The position numbers and the translations under genes are program-made. Below, in pieces: positions 8,393 through 16,884 of a DNA stretch of 64,000 bases. Numbering within the stretch: position 1 is the first letter of the stretch; every line of letters starts with the position of its first letter. The stretch spans positions 1 through 64,000 of the forward strand of contig QFQQ01000005.1 of the NCBI GenBank assembly GCA_003243445.1, written 5' to 3'. The notes beneath the pieces are model-generated. The model made no database searches. It saw only the letters and a list, made by a program, of their open reading frames with translations, and was not told the DNA's origin. The DNA is from Citrobacter freundii. Lineage in GTDB: Bacteria; Bacteroidota; Bacteroidia; Chitinophagales; Chitinophagaceae.

Positions 8393-9748
8393 ATGGAGAA
8401 GAGTTTTGGACTGATGTTCTTTCTTAGAAAACCGAAAGTGCATAGATTAGGCGACCCAGTTCCGATCTATCTGAAGATCACCGTTAACGAAGAACCCAAA
8501 GAACTGAGCTGTAAGCGAAGCTGCAATCGGGGGTTATGGAATTCTTCTGCGGGTCGGCTGAATGGCAGGACCGATGAAGCTAAATCCATTAATCGTTACT
8601 TGGACGCGATTCAAGCGAAAGTTTATGCATCCAAGACAAAGCTAATGGAGATGGGGCTAGAGATCACCGCTGAGCGGCTCAAATGCCTGGTACAAGATCA
8701 ACCTATACCAGACCAACAACATACCCTTTTGGAAGCATTCGCTCTGCATAATCAGAAGATGGAGGCTTTGGTGGGGATTGACTATGCAGAAGCAACATAC
8801 GTTCGATTTGAGACGACTTATGCTCATACTGTTCGATTCCTGCAATTCAAATATGGGCTCGATGACATTAATGTTACGAAGCTGAACTATGAGTTCATTG
8901 AAGAATTTGAATTCTGGTTTAAGACTATCCGGAAGTGCAATCATAATTCAACGATAAAGTACCTGACAAATCTGCGCAAAGTGATCAAGACCTGTCTTAT
9001 GAAAAAATGGCTGGTCACAGACCCGTTTTTTGGGTTTACCAGAAAGAAGAAAAAGGTAGATCGAACACCTTTGTTGGATAATGAAATTAAAGCTCTGTCG
9101 AATAAGCAATTTACCACAGAGCGGTTAACGGTGGTCAGAGACATATTCTTGTTTTCTTGCTATACCGGATTATCATACGCTGACGTGAAAAAACTAAAGC
9201 AACAAGATATTTTTATTGGTAACGATGGGTATAAATGGATTCGATGCACCCGCGAGAAGTCAGAAACAACATCTAATATTCCACTGCTTCCGGTAGCTGA
9301 AAAGATTTTGGCTAAATATGCTACTGATCCTACCTTGATTGAAAGTGGCAGATGTCTTCCTGTTCGAAGCAACCAGAAGTCTAATGAGTATTTAAAGGAG
9401 ATTCAAACACTTTGTGGAATTAACAAAAAACTTACGACACATATTGCTCGCCATACATTTGCTACAACCGTGACGCTGAGTAAAAAAGTGCCAATTGAAA
9501 CAGTGTCAAAAATGCTTGCCCACCGAAGTATAACAACTACGCAAATTTATTCAAAGGTGTTGGACGAGAAAGTGAGTGCAGATATGATGGCGCTGAGAAA
9601 TGCATTTCCATTTGTCGGGGAGGAATTTGGTTACAATCCCGAAATAGGTAAGACTGTTTTGGGACCAAAAATGGAAGATGTTTTTAATATGCTGCAGGAA
9701 CTGCTCGCCACTTGTATTCGTTTGCAGTATTCGGCTGTACCTGTCTAA
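8393..9748 (+). CDS. Tyrosine recombinase / integrase (IntDOT-like)
   Basis: Site-specific recombinase expected to integrate and excise the island at ssrA. It has 451 residues. A Bacteroidetes Arm-binding N-terminus is followed by a SAM-like core-binding domain near 105-210 and a catalytic domain from about 225. Catalytic residues are visible: H350 and R353 in HIARH, H377 in LAHRS and nucleophile Y386 in QIYSKV. The usual first arginine is replaced by Ser261 in TGLSYADV, as known for IntDOT of CTnDOT. The start is the ATG at 8393 within gtaaaatggag. The gene lies next to the left att site, the expected position. Confidence 0.93.
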   Translation: MEKSFGLMFFLRKPKVHRLGDPVPIYLKITVNEEPKELSCKRSCNRGLWNSSAGRLNGRTDEAKSINRYLDAIQAKVYASKTKLMEMGLEITAERLKCLVQDQPIPDQQHTLLEAFALHNQKMEALVGIDYAEATYVRFETTYAHTVRFLQFKYGLDDINVTKLNYEFIEEFEFWFKTIRKCNHNSTIKYLTNLRKVIKTCLMKKWLVTDPFFGFTRKKKKVDRTPLLDNEIKALSNKQFTTERLTVVRDIFLFSCYTGLSYADVKKLKQQDIFIGNDGYKWIRCTREKSETTSNIPLLPVAEKILAKYATDPTLIESGRCLPVRSNQKSNEYLKEIQTLCGINKKLTTHIARHTFATTVTLSKKVPIETVSKMLAHRSITTTQIYSKVLDEKVSADMMALRNAFPFVGEEFGYNPEIGKTVLGPKMEDVFNMLQELLATCIRLQYSAVPV

Positions 9749-9903
9749 TAAATGGACAGATTTAAGACCGGTAAAGAAATCAGTCGCTGAGGGGGCGGAA
9801 TGCAATTATATTAGAAATTATATTCTGCTACTTGTCCTTGCTTCGATGGTGCTGCACAAATCGCTCGGGGGCTAATTTAATGTTGTTTTCGACAGCCATT
9901 TCT

Positions 9904-10098
9904 ATGACATCGATCGTATTGGAGAAAAAGTTGGAAGAAAAATCGTTTGATGAATTGTTTAGGTTGCTGAGAAATGGTTTTGAGGCGGAAATTCCCATTC
10001 AAAGAGCTTTGACGGAGACCGAGAAAAAGAATGAAGAATCCCGGCTGAAGCGGCGTTATGAAGAGATGGTGGCACATGAAAAAAAGAACTTGACATAG
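9904..10098 (+). CDS. Small charged protein of unknown function (64 aa)
   Basis: Not recognised. The ATG at 9904 gives a 64-residue, strongly charged, probably alpha-helical peptide (EKKLEEKSFDELFRLL ... KKNEESRLKRRYEEMVAHEKK). The frame also extends upstream to 9832, but those residues look non-coding. In the +1 frame the coding pattern appears to continue past the stop for about 20 codons (ending AYKIKRK), so a small frameshift at the 3' end is possible. It lies downstream of the integrase inside the ssrA island. Confidence 0.45.
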   Translation: MTSIVLEKKLEEKSFDELFRLLRNGFEAEIPIQRALTETEKKNEESRLKRRYEEMVAHEKKNLT

Positions 10099-10144
10099 CG
10101 ATCGGTTACTTGGCGTCCGTTGACGAGACTGCGTACAAGATTAA

Positions 10145-10315
10145 AAGGAAGTAACTATAAAAAAAGCCGAGCGTGCATTCACTTTAGGTGAACGGAGATT
10201 TGGCTACAATGTTAAGTTGTGGAATCGGCTTAGGAATCTTCCGTATGTTTTGACCTTATTGTCGTTTCTGGCAGCGTTGATCATTATGACCATGTCAATT
10301 CTGTTGGCCATTTGA
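10145..10315 (+). other. Possible small membrane ORF lacking a standard start codon
   Basis: An open frame ends with TGA at 10313-10315. It encodes a basic segment (KAERAFTLGERRFGYNVKLW) followed by one hydrophobic helix (LTLLSFLAALIIMTMSILLA). No ATG or GTG precedes the helix. An ATA at 10157 sits behind an aaggaag sequence, and an in-frame TTG occurs further in. It is either a decayed gene or one using a rare start. Confidence 0.3.
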
Positions 10316-10369
10316 AACTACTCGTCTTGTTCCTTCATATAGCCGTTCAGTTGAAGAATTAGCAAGTCG

Positions 10370-11428
10370 TCAGCTTCTTAATTCTATATCGGTGATATCG
10401 AAGGTCTCTACTACGGCTTCCGTTTTAAGTGTAAATGAGACAAAGACGTCAACTTCGATATTTTTTTCGCCCAACGAATAGTATTTGCTGTTTTCATCAT
10501 CATGCGAAGGATTATAGGCGTGTCCCTCTACGGTCAGGGTAAAATTAAGGACCGCCGAAACGACGGCAGAGTCTTCCAGCGTGACCTTCTCTATTTCCTG
10601 ACAATCGTACCAATCCAGCTCATTGAGCTGGATTTCACCTACAAACGGCCACTCCTGCTCGTCGTATACGTTCATAATTTCCAACCTGTCGACAAAACGG
10701 TTGATTTTATTTTCGATCTCATTGCCCATTGTTCGTTTCAATACGTCAATGATAAAAACATTGTTGATGCGTGTTTTATCCAGCCAGGCCTGGAACTTTT
10801 CAGAAGCTTTGATCTTCGGTTCAATGATCAGTTGAAGAAAGTCCTTGATTGAAGGGAAACCACGGAATTTGCGGCTGTCGCGTTCAAGTTGCGCATGGAT
10901 CTTATATTCTGTAGGATTTTCAGAAAGAGGACTCTTTTCATAAAAATCCTTTTTGTTATTGGTCAGTAAATAACAGTGCGCTAATTTCCTTGATTCGGCA
11001 TATTCTGCGTAAGTTAACCAGATGCCGCAATCTTTGACTTCGGTTTTATCATCGTTGAAAGGCTTTTCTCGTTTCAGTACCCGATCCATCACTTTTTCGA
11101 ACGAGATTTTCTCATAGCCTAGTCTGGTTAAATAGTAATCTGTTTCAAGGAGATCATAAAATGCTTCAAATTCAAGGGTGGGGTCAGAGCTGGCGATGGG
11201 TTCACTATTTTTAGGGAGGAATTTGTTGTGTTCAATCCGGGCAGATCCCAGCTCTCTGGCAGTCTTCTTATGATTCCGAGCGGTATGCAGGCGAAGTTCT
11301 TCATAAACAATTTCGGACAGGTATAGCTTTATTTTTTTTTGTTGTGCCTGTGCCAGCAGGATTTGAGCATATGAGTTTTTCCAGTACGGATCTTGTTCAA
11401 AGATATTGGTGTCAATAAAAAGATGCAT
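10370..11428 (-). CDS. PIN-domain protein (DUF4935-like), candidate RNase
   Basis: The N-terminus MHLFIDTNIFEQDPYW is a typical PIN-fold first strand, with the catalytic Asp at residue 6. Further acidic positions occur in TEVKDCGIWLTYAEYA and LLTNNKKDFYEKS, as expected of PIN domains. The C-terminal third (about 225-352) is a separate, beta-rich domain that I do not recognise. The gene is convergent with the integrase side and divergent from the PHP-ATPase, inside the small ssrA island. PIN proteins usually cleave RNA; a defence or toxin role is inferred from the context. The domain call is good, but the biological role is open. Confidence 0.75.
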   Translation of the reverse strand: MHLFIDTNIFEQDPYWKNSYAQILLAQAQQKKIKLYLSEIVYEELRLHTARNHKKTARELGSARIEHNKFLPKNSEPIASSDPTLEFEAFYDLLETDYYLTRLGYEKISFEKVMDRVLKREKPFNDDKTEVKDCGIWLTYAEYAESRKLAHCYLLTNNKKDFYEKSPLSENPTEYKIHAQLERDSRKFRGFPSIKDFLQLIIEPKIKASEKFQAWLDKTRINNVFIIDVLKRTMGNEIENKINRFVDRLEIMNVYDEQEWPFVGEIQLNELDWYDCQEIEKVTLEDSAVVSAVLNFTLTVEGHAYNPSHDDENSKYYSLGEKNIEVDVFVSFTLKTEAVVETFDITDIELRS

Positions 11429-11826
11429 GGCGTGGTGATTTGCAAAATGTCTAGTGAATATCTAAAAATATCCCTTCACCGGCATAATTCGATGAGTAGT
11501 TCGAAAAAAAATCTTGGATCAACTTTCGTAGCGTTCGAGCCGGGGCAAGGTGATGTATGGCGTTTCATGTAAATAGGCTAAAGCTAGTTTCGTCTTTTAT
11601 CATAAGGCTATTAGTATTCTCATGGCGAGGCGGGAAGTGCAAGTAACTGCGGGAGAAACTGCCAAACTGCCAGACTAAGCAGCATATGATGATAAAGTCA
11701 CCGGCTATCAGCCGGTGGTGTTCTCTTATTCGCAAAGGAAGGAAGTGGTAAATTGTTGCCCACTACGCTCTTGACCGCGGGCGGGAATTTGTTTATTTTG
11801 CACCACAACCACCAAAAAACCTTACC
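11429..11826. other. Non-coding gap between divergent island genes
   Basis: No credible gene is present. It contains a perfect 8-bp-arm hairpin, caccggct / agccggtg (11698-11716), and presumably the promoters of the divergent PIN and PHP-ATPase genes. Nothing else was recognised. Confidence 0.5.
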
Positions 11827-14800
11827 ATGAATGATCCACGGGGATCCATCTGGCGCAAATGCGATTTTCATATCCACACGCCCCTCTCTGCATTGGAAAA
11901 CAATTTTACAAAAGACTTCGATGCCTATGTAAAAGAGCTTTTTACCAAAGCGATCGAAAAAAATGTCAAAGTGATCGGGATTACCGATTATTTCACCATT
12001 GACGGCTATAAAAAGATCAGGACCGAATACCTGGAAAATGAGCCAAAGCTCCGAACACTTTTTACAGAGAAAGAACTCCAGTCGATCAGGGAAATCCTGG
12101 TGCTACCGAATGTCGAGTTCCGGCTGAACAAAATCATACAGATTAACAAGATCCAGGAGGGCGGTAAAAAAAAGACGGAAGCGGGCCGGGTCAACTTCCA
12201 TGTCCTGCTCTCTAATGAACTTTCCATTAAGCAGATGGAAGAAAATTTTCTGCACAACCTCAATTTCGTATATGAGGCAGAGCCTGCACAACAGCACAGG
12301 CTGAACAAACTCAAGGTCGACAATTTAAGAGCACTGGGGAAGCGACTCAAAGAGGAGCAGCCCGGCATCGAGGGGGAGGATCTGCGGGTAGGGATGACGC
12401 ACGCAGTGGTGGATGATCAAGAGATTATAGAAATGCTGACAGGAAACAACGATTTCCTTAATAAATACCTGACTATAGTGCCATCCGACGAAGACCTGTC
12501 GGAGATCCAGTGGAAAAGCCAGGACGGGCTGACGCGGAAGATCCTGCTTTCAGCCGCGCATGCCTTCATGAGCGCGAATCCGGCAACCATCGCGTTTGGG
12601 TTAGGGGAGAAAGCCGAAAGCTTGGACAAATTTCTGAAGGAATTCAAGACACAGAAACCTTGTCTGTGGGGGTCGGATGCGCACAATAGTGAAAAATTGT
12701 TTGAACCAGACCTCGAACGATATTGCTGGGTCAAAGCTGATCCTACGTTTGAGGGCATACGGCAAATCTTATTCGAACCCAAAGGCCGCGTGTTCATCGG
12801 CAAATACCCGCCGCTGCGCGCCAGGATCCAGCAGGCAAAACATTGTTACCTGAAATCCCTTCGCGTGAATGGGCTGAAGGAGTATGACCAGAAAAATGGA
12901 AAATGGTTCAGTGGTTTCGTGTTACCTCTGGGTTTTGAACTGACCGCGCTGATCGGGAACAAAGGAAAAGGCAAAAGCGCGATCGCGGATATCTTGGGTT
13001 TGCTCGGCAACGCGCACGTCGACAAGGCTGATTTTTCTTTTTTGAACAGCCAGAAGTTTTGTCAGAAAGGCTATGCAGAAAATTTTTCAGCGACGCTGGA
13101 ATGGCTGGATCAGGCCACGACGAGCAAAGGACTGGCGGAAAATGTGGATCTCACCAACGTGGAACGTATAAAATACCTGCCGCAATCCTACCTGGAAAAG
13201 CTCTGCAATAGTGAGGATGGACGTTTTCAGAAAGAAATCAATAAAGTGGTTTTTTCCCGGCTGGAAGACTCCGAAAAATTGGGGAAGCGCGATTTTGACG
13301 AGTTGCGCGAACACATGACCAGCCTAATCGCGCAAAAAATCGTGGATTTGAAAAATGACCTGGAAGCCGTCAATAAAGAACTGATTCACCTGTTAGAAAA
13401 AAAAGAACCGGCTTACCGCCAGGTGCTCGAAAATAAACGACAGGGTCGAAAGGACGAACTGGCTGCTCATGAAGAAGAAAAAAAGGGCATCGTACCGGTA
13501 CCCAATCCGGCGCTGGATGCCTCACTGTCCACCGAACAGAAATTAAAAGTACAGGAGCTGGCCGGGCTTAATGAAGAAATCAGCCGGTTGGAGCAGGCGA
13601 TCGAGGCGCAACGGCAGCAACTTGCCGGCAGCCGCCTGCGGTTATCGGAACTCGGATTGGTACTGCAGGAACTGGTGTCGACGAAAGAACGTTTTGAAAC
13701 CTGGCAACAGAACCGGGCGGATCATTATGCCGGGTTGGGGCTGGACATCCGGGCACTGACCACAATGACAATTACCACCGCACCGGTAGACCAGTTCATC
13801 AAAGCGGAGCAGGAGCGGGTCGCCGCCTTATCCCAGACCCTGAGCGAGGACCAGGAAACAGCAAAAGGAACCAGCCTCGTACAGGACTTGCAGGCAAAAC
13901 GCAAGGCGCAGGAACTGCTGGGCGTTGAGTTGGCAAAGCCGCTGAGGGACTACCAGGAATATGAACAGCGGCTAAAAGCCTGGGAGGTCCGGCGCGCAGA
14001 GATCATCGGAACGAGTGAAAAGATCGACAGTCTGGTGTATTTTGAAACAGAACTGGCTTACATCGATACCGGGGTGGACAAGGACTTGGAGAAATTGGTG
14101 TTGGCGCAGGAAGCATTGATGCGACAGATATTTGCCGCCAAACAGGAGGTGCAGGCCATCTATAATAAAATCAAAACGTCGATCTCCGAAGTGCTGAAAG
14201 AGTATTCGGCGGAACAGAACATCTCCCTGGAAACAGCTTTTAAAATAGACCGGTATTTTTATAATCGTCTCTTTGATTACGTGAACAAGTACGGCGATTT
14301 ATACCAGGTCGGTGATCAGCCGGTCCGGGATCTCGTTAAAGAACACGATTTTGACAAGATCGACGATATCATCGCCTTTGTCAAAAAACTGCTCGGAAAA
14401 AACCTGCATTACAAAGAAGGTCGCAAGGGCGATTTGTACAATTACCTGACGACACTCGCGTATCTGGAACCGGAGTATGATCTGCGGTTGAACGGCAAAA
14501 GCCTGAAGCAATTGTCTCCCGGGGAAAAGGGGGGCCTGCTGCTCATCTTTTATCTGGTACTGGACAAGGATAATAAACCGCTGGTGATCGATCAGCCGGA
14601 AGACAACCTGGACAACCAGAGTGTGGCCGAAATACTGGTGCCCTATATCAAAACCGCCAAGTCGAAACGCCAGATCATCATGGTGACGCATAACCCGAAC
14701 CTTGCCATTGTCGCGGACGCGGAGCAGATCGTGTACATGGATATTGATAAGGAAAAAGATTATGCCGTTAAGGCAGTGGCAGGCGCCATCGAGAACCCGG

Positions 14801-14889
14801 CCATCAACAAACATATTGTCGACATCCTTGAAGGGAAAATGCAGGCGTTCAATAATCGCCGGTTGAAATACCGGGAGGAAAAAAAATAA
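11827..14889 (+). CDS. PHP-domain / SMC-like AAA ATPase (TrlF-like)
   Basis: A large (1020 aa) two-part protein. The N-terminal PHP phosphoesterase domain (about 1-320) has CDFHIHTPLS near residue 12, GITDYF near 71 and GSDAHN near 289. An ABC/SMC-type ATPase follows: Walker A GNKGKGKS at 377-384, a long coiled coil with many Glu, Gln and Leu at about 495-800, a signature LSPGEKGG near 896, Walker B PLVIDQPEDNLDN from 918, and an H-loop (MVTHNPN). The layout resembles RecN/SMC-type sensors in phage-defence systems. PHP domains hydrolyse phosphoesters, so nuclease action gated by ATP is a reasonable inference. The DNA is visibly more G+C-rich than the adjacent PIN gene, suggesting separate origins. 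Confidence 0.85.
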   Translation: MNDPRGSIWRKCDFHIHTPLSALENNFTKDFDAYVKELFTKAIEKNVKVIGITDYFTIDGYKKIRTEYLENEPKLRTLFTEKELQSIREILVLPNVEFRLNKIIQINKIQEGGKKKTEAGRVNFHVLLSNELSIKQMEENFLHNLNFVYEAEPAQQHRLNKLKVDNLRALGKRLKEEQPGIEGEDLRVGMTHAVVDDQEIIEMLTGNNDFLNKYLTIVPSDEDLSEIQWKSQDGLTRKILLSAAHAFMSANPATIAFGLGEKAESLDKFLKEFKTQKPCLWGSDAHNSEKLFEPDLERYCWVKADPTFEGIRQILFEPKGRVFIGKYPPLRARIQQAKHCYLKSLRVNGLKEYDQKNGKWFSGFVLPLGFELTALIGNKGKGKSAIADILGLLGNAHVDKADFSFLNSQKFCQKGYAENFSATLEWLDQATTSKGLAENVDLTNVERIKYLPQSYLEKLCNSEDGRFQKEINKVVFSRLEDSEKLGKRDFDELREHMTSLIAQKIVDLKNDLEAVNKELIHLLEKKEPAYRQVLENKRQGRKDELAAHEEEKKGIVPVPNPALDASLSTEQKLKVQELAGLNEEISRLEQAIEAQRQQLAGSRLRLSELGLVLQELVSTKERFETWQQNRADHYAGLGLDIRALTTMTITTAPVDQFIKAEQERVAALSQTLSEDQETAKGTSLVQDLQAKRKAQELLGVELAKPLRDYQEYEQRLKAWEVRRAEIIGTSEKIDSLVYFETELAYIDTGVDKDLEKLVLAQEALMRQIFAAKQEVQAIYNKIKTSISEVLKEYSAEQNISLETAFKIDRYFYNRLFDYVNKYGDLYQVGDQPVRDLVKEHDFDKIDDIIAFVKKLLGKNLHYKEGRKGDLYNYLTTLAYLEPEYDLRLNGKSLKQLSPGEKGGLLLIFYLVLDKDNKPLVIDQPEDNLDNQSVAEILVPYIKTAKSKRQIIMVTHNPNLAIVADAEQIVYMDIDKEKDYAVKAVAGAIENPAINKHIVDILEGKMQAFNNRRLKYREEKK

Positions 14890-14902
14890 GTATGCTTTTA
14901 AA

Positions 14903-14936
14903 AAGAAATGCCGGTGAAAGGCATTTCTTTTTTTTT
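14903..14936 (+). terminator. Terminator of the PHP-ATPase gene
   Basis: Perfect 10-bp arms aagaaatgcc (14903-14912) and ggcatttctt (14920-14929) are followed by a T run, 14 bases past the stop codon. Confidence 0.9.
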
Positions 14937-15077
14937 GAAGGAACACTATACAGCCGCTAATTCTGCTCCATTCTCTTTCTCGCACTACATATTCCGGCAG
15001 CGGCAACGTATAACACGGATCATTAGCGGGAAGCTCATAGACCGTGCTGCCTGCCGATCACGCAGCGCAGGGTGATG

Positions 15078-15092
15078 TCAGCTCCACCACCT
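15078..15092 (+). repeat. Attachment site repeat, junction between two islands
   Basis: Second exact copy of tcagctccaccacct. It closes the first island (8139-15092) and starts the next one. No third copy was found in the window on either strand by eye. Confidence 0.8.
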
Positions 15093-15340
15093 TTTATCCA
15101 TTCAGTAAAGTATTGACAAGATAACCCGCACACTCAAGAGTTGCGTTTTTTTGTTGTCAGCTTGTAACACCAGTTAACCCTGTTTTACACTCATCTCCTA
15201 ACGTGTGACTTTACAGTCCTTGACAACGACTCAGCGAAACTGACATAATCGAATATCTTTAATATTTTACAACGTTCCAACTATTCGCTGAGGTTGTTTA
15301 GCAGGCTAACTTTGACGAGTGTAAATGGAGTAAAATAGAG
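15093..15340 (+). repeat. Decayed second copy of the integrase upstream region
   Basis: These 250 bases match 8139-8400 throughout, including the tattgacaagataaccc, gttaaccct and cgctgaggttgtt segments and the gtgtaaatggagtaaaat end. The integrase start ATG at 8393 corresponds to ATA at 15335-15337, and no integrase sequence follows. The stretch from 15341 to 15558 holds no recognisable gene. This is the left end of a second, related element whose integrase was lost. Confidence 0.85.
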
Positions 15341-15558
15341 AATGATTCTTCGATGCTAAATTTCATTAATTCTGATAATTACTTCACTCTGAGTTTATTG
15401 TGTTCGAAGAAGTAGGTCACAAGGCCTTAGATTTTGTTGCATTTTTGAGATTGAATAAGTTATCAAGGAATAAAGAAATAGAAATCGTCTTGATTATTGT
15501 CTCATTTTAGAATTGCTTGTAGGCAATCACAGAAACGCATCTTTCGCATAGACACGGT

Positions 15559-15879
15559 TTATTTCAAAACGTTTTGTAAGTCGGACGCCAGGAAATAAAG
15601 ACGTGATCTCACTTTAAATGCTTTAAGTTTTCCAATTCGCATCCATTCATAAATTGTTTGGCGTGATACACCAAAATATAAGCAAACTTCCCGCATTTTA
15701 TAAAGCGGTTTAGTCACCAATCCAGGAGTTTGGAAATGGTTGATTTCAGTGACTGGTATAGTCGCGGTATGTTGAGTCAATTCTTCCTGAATGATTTGTC
15801 TGAAAAGTGCTATTAGATCTTCTATTGAGATGGGACTTAAAATAGGAGTTTGTGTAAAAGCTTTGTTGAAGTTTTTCAT
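15559..15879 (-). CDS. Excisionase-family helix-turn-helix protein
   Basis: A 106-residue protein whose C-terminal half is a MerR/excisionase-type helix-turn-helix: KPLYKMREVCLYFGVSRQTIYEW, then the basic wing KLKAFKVRSRLYF. Such proteins act as recombination directionality factors or regulators in Bacteroidetes conjugative transposons. The N-terminal half is a helical extension (IEDLIALFRQIIQEEL). Its position at the element's left end fits an Xis-like role. The HTH call is firm; the exact role is inferred. Confidence 0.8.
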   Translation of the reverse strand: MKNFNKAFTQTPILSPISIEDLIALFRQIIQEELTQHTATIPVTEINHFQTPGLVTKPLYKMREVCLYFGVSRQTIYEWMRIGKLKAFKVRSRLYFLASDLQNVLK

Positions 15880-15950
15880 AACCTGACTACTTTGATATAT
15901 TTAGGTGATCATTCTCAAACAACAATAAAATACTCCGAATTGGCATTTTT

Positions 15951-16268
15951 CTAAGTAAACTCAACTAAACTTCCTAGAAATGAGTTATGCGATGGAGTGT
16001 ATTTCAAATAACCGAAGGTGTGCAGGTCCCGAAGATTGTTAAAAAACGTAGTAGGACTGGAAATCTTGCACATTTCTGAGAGTTCATATCGGAAAAAATG
16101 TATCCGTTCTTCCTGATTTAGCTGCTTTCGTCGCCATAACGCTACAAACAGGCTGATGTGTGCCGGTGTAATTCTTACATCACCTTCAGAGGCTTTCAGA
16201 AATTCAAGTAGTGCATCAATGTTTTCTTTAACGAATGCGGATTCTGCTTTTTTTGGAATGTTTGTCAT
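15951..16268 (-). CDS. Conjugative-element protein, possible winged-helix regulator
   Basis: A 105-residue protein. The C-terminal part (SEMCKISSPTTFFNNLRDLHTFGYLKYTP) reads like a winged helix-turn-helix, and the middle (ITPAHISLFVALWRRKQ) like the helix typical of replication or transfer regulators in Bacteroidetes elements. The start overlaps the upstream gene by 41 bases, so the two are probably translated together. I do not recognise a named family. Confidence 0.6.
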   Translation of the reverse strand: MTNIPKKAESAFVKENIDALLEFLKASEGDVRITPAHISLFVALWRRKQLNQEERIHFFRYELSEMCKISSPTTFFNNLRDLHTFGYLKYTPSHNSFLGSLVEFT

Positions 16269-16875
16269 GAGTCCGGATTTTATTTTGACCTGATTCCGAA
16301 GCCTGATGCTTCGGAGAATTTGTTGCGTTGAGTTGCTGGCTAGGTATTTTTGAGTATAGGCTTTCTATATCTTGGATTGATACCACCGATGCTGTCTCGT
16401 ATCGGGTAAAGCGATCTCGGTTTTCTTGTATGAACATTTTGGATGCAAGCTCAGTTTCGAAAAAATGTAAATCTTGTGCGCATAAGAAATATGATGCTCG
16501 ATTATACACGAGTATTTTGTCAGATCCGTCAAGTGCTTTTTGGCATTTAGCAAAGGCATTTTCCAGTATCACATGATGCATTTTCTCATGCTCATCATTT
16601 AATGCGAACAAAATCGGTAATTGCTGTTCCATCGATTTCCCACTCCAGTATCGATTTACTAAATCTCCTAAAATAGATCGCCCTTCTTTAGAATGAAAAA
16701 ACAGATATTGTAAATCCTCGATCAACTTTTCCATTCTGTTGAGAGCAAGCCTATCTTCCTGCGTATCAGCCTCAATGGTGTTATGCAACGGATCATAAAA
16801 AGCCTCCTCCCAATCGAAGGAGGCCATCGCTTTTCTCACTTCTTCAACGTCCACTTCTCCCACTTTCATTTTCAC
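16228..16875 (-). CDS. Hypothetical conjugative-element protein (215 aa)
   Basis: Not recognised. A mostly helical, acidic N-terminal two thirds (VEEVRKAMASFDWEEAFYDPL, LNRMEKLIEDLQYLFF) is followed by a basic, low-complexity C-terminus (KIRTHDKHSKKSRIRIR). There is no signal peptide or transmembrane segment. It starts 9 bases after the stop of the DUF3945-like gene and overlaps the next gene, so it belongs to the 3' end of the transfer operon. Confidence 0.6.
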   Translation of the reverse strand: MKMKVGEVDVEEVRKAMASFDWEEAFYDPLHNTIEADTQEDRLALNRMEKLIEDLQYLFFHSKEGRSILGDLVNRYWSGKSMEQQLPILFALNDEHEKMHHVILENAFAKCQKALDGSDKILVYNRASYFLCAQDLHFFETELASKMFIQENRDRFTRYETASVVSIQDIESLYSKIPSQQLNATNSPKHQASESGQNKIRTHDKHSKKSRIRIR

Positions 16876-16884
16876 CCATGTTTA

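Noticed and set aside
14299..15006. A 235-codon minus-strand frame opposite the end of the PHP-ATPase gene
   Set aside because: It is antisense to the conserved Walker B and H-loop region, with His/Gln/Phe-rich non-protein-like composition.
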